Shown piece after piece: positions 21,113 through 25,417 of a stretch of DNA of 25,417 bases. The stretch comes from Pseudomonadota bacterium (GTDB lineage Bacteria > Myxococcota_A > Polyangia > Polyangiales > Polyangiaceae). The notes beneath the pieces are model-generated. The model did no database searches. It saw nothing but the letters and a program-made list of their open reading frames with translations, and was not told the DNA's origin. Both the position numbers and the translations under genes were made by a program. Position 1 is the stretch's first letter. Every line of letters starts with the position of its first letter. The stretch covers positions 1 through 25,417 of the forward strand of contig JAEYVE010000118.1 in assembly GCA_023432025.1 (NCBI GenBank). Direction: 5' to 3'.

Positions 21113-22246
21113 ATGTCGTTGCGTTCCTGGCTCGTTCTTCTGCTCGCCACCCCTTCGGCCCTCCTCGCCTGTGACGGTGGGGCCGCCAAACAAACGGACT
21201 GCGCCTCGTGCGGCGGGCTGGACGAACCCATCGCGGATTGGACGAAGGATGTCCCGTCGGGTCAGCCGGGCCAGGGCGGCGCGGGCGGCGCGGCTCCCAC
21301 GAGTCCCAACCCCGTGAACTCCTTCGGGCAGCTGAAGGTGGAGGGGCAGTTCATTCGCGGCGCGTCGGGGCAGCTGGTGCAGCTGAAGGGCGTGTCCAGC
21401 ATGTGGTTGAATTGGGAGAACGACGGCTACGCCGAAAGTCTCCGGTCCCTCGAGTGGATGCGAGACACCTGGAAGGTATCCGTGATCCGCGCGGCCATGG
21501 GCGTGGCGCCGTCGGGCGCGTACCTCACGCACCGCGACCACGCGCTGAAGCAGGTGGACACCATCGTTCGAAACGCGGTCGAAGCGGGCGTGTACGTCAT
21601 CATCGATTGGCACGATCACGACGCACTGGCGCACCAAGCTCAGGCGGAGGAGTTCTTCTCGAACATGGCCGAGAAGTACGGTCACTTGCCGAACGTCATC
21701 TACGAAACGTTCAACGAGCCCATGAATCTGCCTGGCACCGAGGTGCGGGCGACGTGGAGGGACCTCAAGCCTTATCACGAGGCCGTCGTCGCGAAGATTC
21801 GCGAGAAGGACCCGGACAACATCGTCATCCTCGGTACGCCCAACTGGTCGCAGGACGTCGACAGCGTCACGCGTAGCCGCGTGGACGGTAAAAACCTGAT
21901 GTACACGCTGCATTTCTACTCGTGCAGCCACGGCAACGTGCGCGGCAAGGGGGCTGCGGCCGTGAACCAGGGCCTTCCGTTGTTCGTCACCGAGTGGGGC
22001 GCCACGGACGCGGACGGCGGGGTGCCGGACAAGGGCGGAAAGCTGGGCGTGTGTGTGGATGCGGCCAAGGGGTGGTTCGACTGGATGGACGCGAACGCCA
22101 TTTCCTCGACGGCTTGGAAGCTGGACGGGTGCGCGGATCTCAGCTGCATCCTGAAAGAAGGGGCGCCCAAGGACGGCCCGTGGACGGACGAGTGGCTGCA
22201 CGGCCACGGGCCGCTGCTCCGCGATTATCTGCAGGGCACGTACTGA
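21113..22246 (+). CDS. GH5 glycoside hydrolase (endoglucanase-like) lipoprotein
   Basis: 377 residues from ATG 21113, giving a signal MSLRSWLVLLLATPSALLAC with lipidation Cys20; ATG 21080 upstream would add 11 residues. A Gly-rich linker (PGQGGAGGAAP) precedes a (beta/alpha)8 catalytic domain of the cellulase family: GQFIRGASGQLVQLKGVSSM, YVIIDWHDHD, NVIYETFNEPMNLPGT with the acid/base E202 in NEP, and LPLFVTEWGATDADGG with the nucleophile E294. Both catalytic Glu are present, so an active endo-beta-glucanase (or related mannanase) is expected at the cell surface. No carbohydrate-binding module is visible. It sits near a pectate lyase and a sugar-type solute-binding protein, consistent with plant-polysaccharide use. 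Confidence 0.92.
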   Translation: MSLRSWLVLLLATPSALLACDGGAAKQTDCASCGGLDEPIADWTKDVPSGQPGQGGAGGAAPTSPNPVNSFGQLKVEGQFIRGASGQLVQLKGVSSMWLNWENDGYAESLRSLEWMRDTWKVSVIRAAMGVAPSGAYLTHRDHALKQVDTIVRNAVEAGVYVIIDWHDHDALAHQAQAEEFFSNMAEKYGHLPNVIYETFNEPMNLPGTEVRATWRDLKPYHEAVVAKIREKDPDNIVILGTPNWSQDVDSVTRSRVDGKNLMYTLHFYSCSHGNVRGKGAAAVNQGLPLFVTEWGATDADGGVPDKGGKLGVCVDAAKGWFDWMDANAISSTAWKLDGCADLSCILKEGAPKDGPWTDEWLHGHGPLLRDYLQGTY

Positions 22247-22258
22247 CGACCGTCGTCA
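22244..22258. repeat. 15-bp palindrome containing both stop codons of convergent genes
   Basis: TGACGAC-C-GTCGTCA begins with the GH5 stop TGA (plus) and ends with the complement of the methyltransferase-like stop TGA (minus). The genes are therefore separated by only 9 nt. It may form a small hairpin at both transcript ends. Confidence 0.6.
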
Positions 22259-22933
22259 GGTCTCGCCGCCCCGCACGGCAACGTAGACGGGGTGGCGCTG
22301 TCCGGCGTGGTTTCTGGCAAGGCGAAAGGTAAAGCCCAAACCTTCGAGGTGCCGCTCGAAAGCCGGAGCGCGCTTTTCGCCCCACACCGCGTAAACGCCG
22401 CCGGGTGAGAGCGCGTCGCGCACCGAGGTGAGCGCGGCGCGCCCATAGAGCGGGTCGTGTTTGCCCGGCGGCACGTGTCCGGGGCCCTCGTAAAGATCGA
22501 CGATGATGGCGTCGAGCTTTTTCGGACCTCGAGCGGCTTCACGGATGGTCCGCATGACGTCCTCGACGCGCAGCTGAACACGAGAGTCCGCGAGCGCGTC
22601 ATCCGTCAGGGGGGCCAGCGGCCCTCGACACCAATTGACCACGGCTTCGTTCAGCTCGGCGAGGAGCACCTCGGCGTCTTTTGGCAGCACGTCCAGCGCG
22701 GCGCGCAGCGTGTAACCGAGCCCGAGCCCGCCGATGAGCACCCGCGGTCTTCTACGTTCGCGGATGGGAGCGCAACCGAGCTCGGCGACGGCGACCTCCG
22801 AGCGAGTGCGCTCGCTCGACATCAGCACACGGCCAGCGACCGTGATCATGAAATCACGCTCGGCGCGCTGGCGTAGCTCCAGCGGGCCTTCGTCGGTGTC
22901 GACGCGGTCGAGCAGGGTCCAAGGGCGCACCAT
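22256..22933 (-). CDS. Spermidine synthase-like / class I SAM-dependent methyltransferase-fold protein
   Basis: 225 residues from ATG 22933, chosen because MVRPWTLLDR looks like the family N terminus; ATG 22963 and GTG 22978 are possible. VLIGGLGLGYTLRAAL is the glycine-rich nucleotide loop, LLAELNEAVVNW ends strand 2 with the ribose-binding acidic residue, and LDAIIVDLYEGPGH is the strand-4 motif. The early DEGPLELRQRAERDFMITV and RVLMSSERTRSE match spermidine-synthase-like proteins of bacteria. True spermidine synthases carry conserved Asp/Tyr residues and an N-terminal beta-barrel, which are only partly evident here, so its substrate is uncertain. It is convergent with the GH5 gene and downstream of the pectate lyase gene. 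Confidence 0.82.
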   Translation of the reverse strand: MVRPWTLLDRVDTDEGPLELRQRAERDFMITVAGRVLMSSERTRSEVAVAELGCAPIRERRRPRVLIGGLGLGYTLRAALDVLPKDAEVLLAELNEAVVNWCRGPLAPLTDDALADSRVQLRVEDVMRTIREAARGPKKLDAIIVDLYEGPGHVPPGKHDPLYGRAALTSVRDALSPGGVYAVWGEKRAPAFERHLEGLGFTFRLARNHAGQRHPVYVAVRGGET

Positions 22934-23010
22934 GGGGCCCTGATAGCGAGCCTCGCTGCCCATGGCCACACGAGACACGCCAGGCGACAGGGGAGCGCTC
23001 GGCGTGAACA

Positions 23011-23045
23011 GCGGTGCGCCGCGAGGGGCTCCCGCGGCGCACCGC
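23011..23045 (-). terminator. Strong GC hairpin downstream of pectate lyase gene
   Basis: Perfect 13-bp stem GCGGTGCGCCGCG / CGCGGCGCACCGC with a 9-nt loop, 27 nt after the pectate lyase stop. There is no T-tract; it is very stable and a likely transcript end or 3' protection element, by inference. Confidence 0.5.
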
Positions 23046-23071
23046 GCGCGTCATCGCTCGGCCGCTGGCCA

Positions 23072-24529
23072 CTACTGCGGTCCGGCGCCAGCCAGAATCG
23101 CCGTGCGGGCTGCGGCCGCGGACTCGAGCGTGAAGGTGTAGGGCGGGTTGGTGAAGGGAGTGCCGCCGCCGTCGACGGCGCGCTCCCCCGTGACTCCGTC
23201 GTACGTGTTGCTGTTGTCCGCGGTGATGTGCGCGGTGTTGCGGTCGCTCGAGTTGTTGAACTCGTGGGCGTCCTTCACTCCGTCGAAGTAGTTACCTTGG
23301 AGGAGAATGTTGGCGTCCTTGCCAGCGCGCACGCAGTAGTTCGTGGTGTCCGACGTGTAGAGGTTGTTGAAGATGTGATTTCTGCCGAAGCGAACGCGCG
23401 GCTGACGCTCGACCACGTTCTCGGCCCACCAGTTGTGGTGCCACGTCACGTTCAAAGCGTTGGCGTCGTCGTAGGTGCTCGGGTTGTCCGTGCCTCCCAC
23501 GAGGTTCGAGTAGCGGTGGCCCGCCGCGCCGGTCGAGTCGCTGCCTTGGTTGTCCGTGCGCGGCCTGTAGTGGAACTTGGTCCAAGAAATCGTGACGTAG
23601 TTGGCGCCGTTGGTGATGTCCAAGTTGCCGTCGGTGCCGTCGGACACCGCGCAGTGATCGAACCAAATGTGGTGCGCGTTGTTCATCACGGCGACGGCGT
23701 CCTTGCCAGAAGAGCAGCCTTCGCTGCTGTCGTAGTCCGGATCCAGCGCGCAGTTGCCCGAGCCGTAGCCGACGATGGCGATGTTGCGGACGATCACGTT
23801 GACCGAGCCGCTCAGGCGCAGATGGCCGCGAATCACGGCCCCGCACAGGCCCACGATGGTTTTGTTGGAGCCGACCGTGATGTCTCCGGGTTCGAGCGTT
23901 CCGCGCACGTGAATGACCTTGGCTGCGGTGCCGGATACTTGAGCTCGAAGCTCGGAGAGCGTCGTGACCGTGACGGGCGCCGCGTTGCCTCCGCCGGTCG
24001 TCGTGGAAACGCCGTTCCCGGAAACCGACGCCCAGCCCACGAGCGGGCTCGCAGCCGGCGGTGTGCTGCAATCGTTCGAGCCGCCCGAGCCACCCGAGCC
24101 ACCCGAGCCGCCCGTGGCCGAACCGCCGACGCCAACTCCGCCCGAGCCGCCGGTGTCCGAGCCACCCGAGCCGGGTCCACCCGAGCCGCCGGCGCTTGCG
24201 CCTCCACTGCCGCCCGAGCCACCGACGTCAGCGCCGCCCGAGCCAGAGTCCATGCCCCCAGCTCCTCCCGCTCCCTCGAGCGTTCCGCCCGCTCCACCCG
24301 TCAGAACCCCGTCGCCGCCCGAGCCGCCGGTGTCAGCGCCCCCCGAGCCGCCCGCCGCGACGTTGCCCGTGCTGCCGACGCCGCTCCAGCCGCCGCTCGG
24401 CGCGGCTCCCGTGCCTTGCGCGGCCCCGCTGCCGCTCCAGTCACCGTCGTCTCCCGCTTCTGCGCCGCACGCGGTGGTGGCGAGCGGTGAAAGGAGAATC
24501 GTAGCCAAAAAGAGCTTGGTCCAGCGCAT
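23072..24529 (-). CDS. Pectate lyase (polysaccharide lyase family 1) lipoprotein
   Basis: 485 residues, ATG 24529 with a GAGGA ribosome-binding site. The lipoprotein signal ends TTAC (Cys21). Residues about 25-155 are a Gly/Ser linker (GGSGGSGG repeats), as in the CAP lipoprotein. The remainder is a parallel beta-helix of the Pel/PL1 type: AKVIHVRGTLEPGDITVGSN, NKTIVGLCGAVIRGH, HHIWFDHCAVSDGTDGNLD (the vWiDH motif with Ca-binding acidic residues), YVTISWTKFHYRPR, and VVERQPRVRFG (the RxPxxR catalytic motif). It should cleave polygalacturonate by beta-elimination outside the cell, using Ca2+. It is transcribed away from the solute-binding protein gene with a 281-nt intergenic region between them. 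Confidence 0.93.
   Translation of the reverse strand: MRWTKLFLATILLSPLATTACGAEAGDDGDWSGSGAAQGTGAAPSGGWSGVGSTGNVAAGGSGGADTGGSGGDGVLTGGAGGTLEGAGGAGGMDSGSGGADVGGSGGSGGASAGGSGGPGSGGSDTGGSGGVGVGGSATGGSGGSGGSGGSNDCSTPPAASPLVGWASVSGNGVSTTTGGGNAAPVTVTTLSELRAQVSGTAAKVIHVRGTLEPGDITVGSNKTIVGLCGAVIRGHLRLSGSVNVIVRNIAIVGYGSGNCALDPDYDSSEGCSSGKDAVAVMNNAHHIWFDHCAVSDGTDGNLDITNGANYVTISWTKFHYRPRTDNQGSDSTGAAGHRYSNLVGGTDNPSTYDDANALNVTWHHNWWAENVVERQPRVRFGRNHIFNNLYTSDTTNYCVRAGKDANILLQGNYFDGVKDAHEFNNSSDRNTAHITADNSNTYDGVTGERAVDGGGTPFTNPPYTFTLESAAAARTAILAGAGPQ
24078..24113. repeat. 9-bp tandem repeats in the pectate lyase linker
   Basis: Four units of GAGCCRCCC, read on the minus strand as Gly-Gly-Ser codons of the linker. 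Similar but less regular copies continue through 24120-24360. Such repeats allow linker length to vary by slippage. Confidence 0.8.
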
Positions 24530-24655
24530 GTCTTGGTCCTCGGTTCAGTAGGGCGACGCGGGGGGGAGCCGTCAGAAAGGAGCGTCGGCTAGAGCAATGC
24601 GCGGGCGGACCGAATCGATCACCTGAAGCGGTGGTTCCTCAGTTGTGATGGTCGG

Positions 24656-24675
24656 CCGCGCATCGCGGGGTTTTT
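24656..24675 (+). terminator. Small hairpin with T-run in the pectate lyase / solute-binding protein gap
   Basis: CCGCG-CAT-CGCGG followed by GGTTTTTGTTG, a terminator-like shape about 136 nt before the solute-binding start. No plus-strand gene precedes it, so it might be a leader attenuator, or chance. Confidence 0.3.
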
Positions 24676-24810
24676 GTTGTGACTCGGGGCGGGCTTTTTT
24701 CGGGCCCGTCGCGGCTCGGGTTCCTTTCTCGGCTGTCCGGCTGTTCAGTCGGATCTTGTTCGGGCCAGCCTGCTGCTCCTATTCTCGGCGGCGCTGGGGA
24801 GGTCAGGCGC

Positions 24811-25417
24811 TTGGTTTGCTGGGGAACGACACCTTGGAGGAGCCAGCTGGCGACCCTCTCGCTCGCGTTTGCCACAGCGGCTTGCGCGCCGGAGGAGCCG
24901 TCGGCGGTTTCGCTCGAGGTGGTTACGTGGTGGCAAGATCGAGCCGAGCGCCACGCGTTTGGCGTCGTGAGCGATCTGCATACTTCGCGGCATCCGCACG
25001 TCAGCATTCATGAACGGGCCGAGCGTGACGCGCTGGCTACCCGCAAGACCCTGGCGTTGCGCCTGCTGGCAGGGGCGCCCCCTTCCACCTTCCAGGCCAA
25101 TGCCGGCGCAGATTTGCTGCGCTGGACCCTCGTCGAGTACGCCGAGGAGCGCGGCGCCGACAATCTTCTGACGGACGTGCGACCGCTCCTCCAGCGCAGC
25201 GGCATGCTCACGCACGTCCCGGAGGCGCTTTTGGCCGGGCTCCGGGTGGGGGAGGGAAACGCGCTGTACGCGGTCCCCATCAACGTGCACCGCCTGAACG
25301 TCGTCTACTACAACGTCGCGAGGGTTCTGGAGCTGGAGGCCGAAACCGGACGCAGCTTCCTTTCGCTCGATACCTTTTGTCCGCGCGACGGCGAGCCGGT
25401 GCTCGGGGGGCACATTG
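24811..25417 (+). CDS. ABC-type solute-binding lipoprotein, probably for sugars (partial, 3' end outside window)
   Basis: Start chosen at TTG 24811 because GGGGAGG lies 8 nt upstream; no ATG gives a sensible N terminus. The first 24 residues form a lipoprotein signal (SQLATLSLAFATAAC, lipidation Cys25). The mature part reads SLEVVTWWQDRAERHAF, then LALRLLAGAPPSTFQANAGA, WTLVEYAEERGADN, LLTDVRPLLQRSGMLTHVP and YAVPINVHRLNVVYYNV. This is the order of the extracellular solute-binding protein family 1 (sugar ABC transporters), with its WWQ opening and substrate-loop and hinge segments. About 202 codons are seen of an expected ~420. Beside a glycanase and a pectate lyase it probably captures released oligosaccharides. 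The permease and ATPase would lie beyond the window. Confidence 0.85.
   Translation, partial: MVCWGTTPWRSQLATLSLAFATAACAPEEPSAVSLEVVTWWQDRAERHAFGVVSDLHTSRHPHVSIHERAERDALATRKTLALRLLAGAPPSTFQANAGADLLRWTLVEYAEERGADNLLTDVRPLLQRSGMLTHVPEALLAGLRVGEGNALYAVPINVHRLNVVYYNVARVLELEAETGRSFLSLDTFCPRDGEPVLGGHI

Noticed and set aside
23228..24490. Plus-strand frame opposite the pectate lyase
   Set aside because: Mirror of the Gly/Ser linker and beta-helix codons; no motif or start context.
24745..25413. Minus-strand frame opposite the solute-binding protein
   Set aside because: The plus strand has a complete lipoprotein signal and family motifs; the minus frame has none.

Overview
The window is GC-rich bacterial DNA, densely coding on both strands. 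Several secreted lipoproteins carry Gly/Ser/Thr-rich linkers or long Cys-rich repeat arrays. These sit beside housekeeping genes (darP-like, rlmN, yebC) and plant-polysaccharide hydrolases. This style is typical of large-genome myxobacteria of the Sorangium/Polyangium type. That assignment is inferred from protein style only, as no rRNA or tRNA gene is present.

Layout. 1-2560 (minus): partial zinc-ribbon SDR oxidoreductase, PLP aminotransferase, and a DarP/YjgA protein coupled to the aminotransferase by a 4-nt overlap. 2640-4287 (minus): CAP-domain lipoprotein and a J-domain protein. 4442-9762 (plus): a 1313-residue lipoprotein with 16 Cys-rich repeats flanking a central domain, a clear intrinsic terminator, then an exported protein with Ig-like repeats. 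9796-10725 (minus): NTP_transf_5-type nucleotidyltransferase. 11249-12790 (plus): Cys-rich lipoprotein with a strong terminator.

12925-15871 (minus) is the most interesting region. It is a compact operon-like cassette in the order HPr-kinase-like ATPase, radical SAM enzyme, PqqD-like protein, second PqqD-like protein with a Tat-type signal, and a 53-residue peptide. Several of these genes overlap by a few bases. The peptide has a YxxPxI leader-like motif and a Gly/Thr-rich tail ending in GG. This looks like an uncharacterised RiPP (ribosomally made, modified peptide) system. The nearby nucleotidyltransferase may belong to it, since that family is known to accompany HprK/PqqD peptide clusters.

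16152-20995: GST-like protein, YecA/SEC-C protein, MATE transporter with RlmN (adjacent, minus strand), and YebC (plus). 21113-25417: GH5 glycanase lipoprotein, spermidine-synthase-like protein, pectate lyase lipoprotein, and the start of a divergently transcribed ABC-type solute-binding lipoprotein. Together these suggest polysaccharide breakdown and sugar uptake. No CRISPR array, insertion sequence, tRNA or rRNA was seen.
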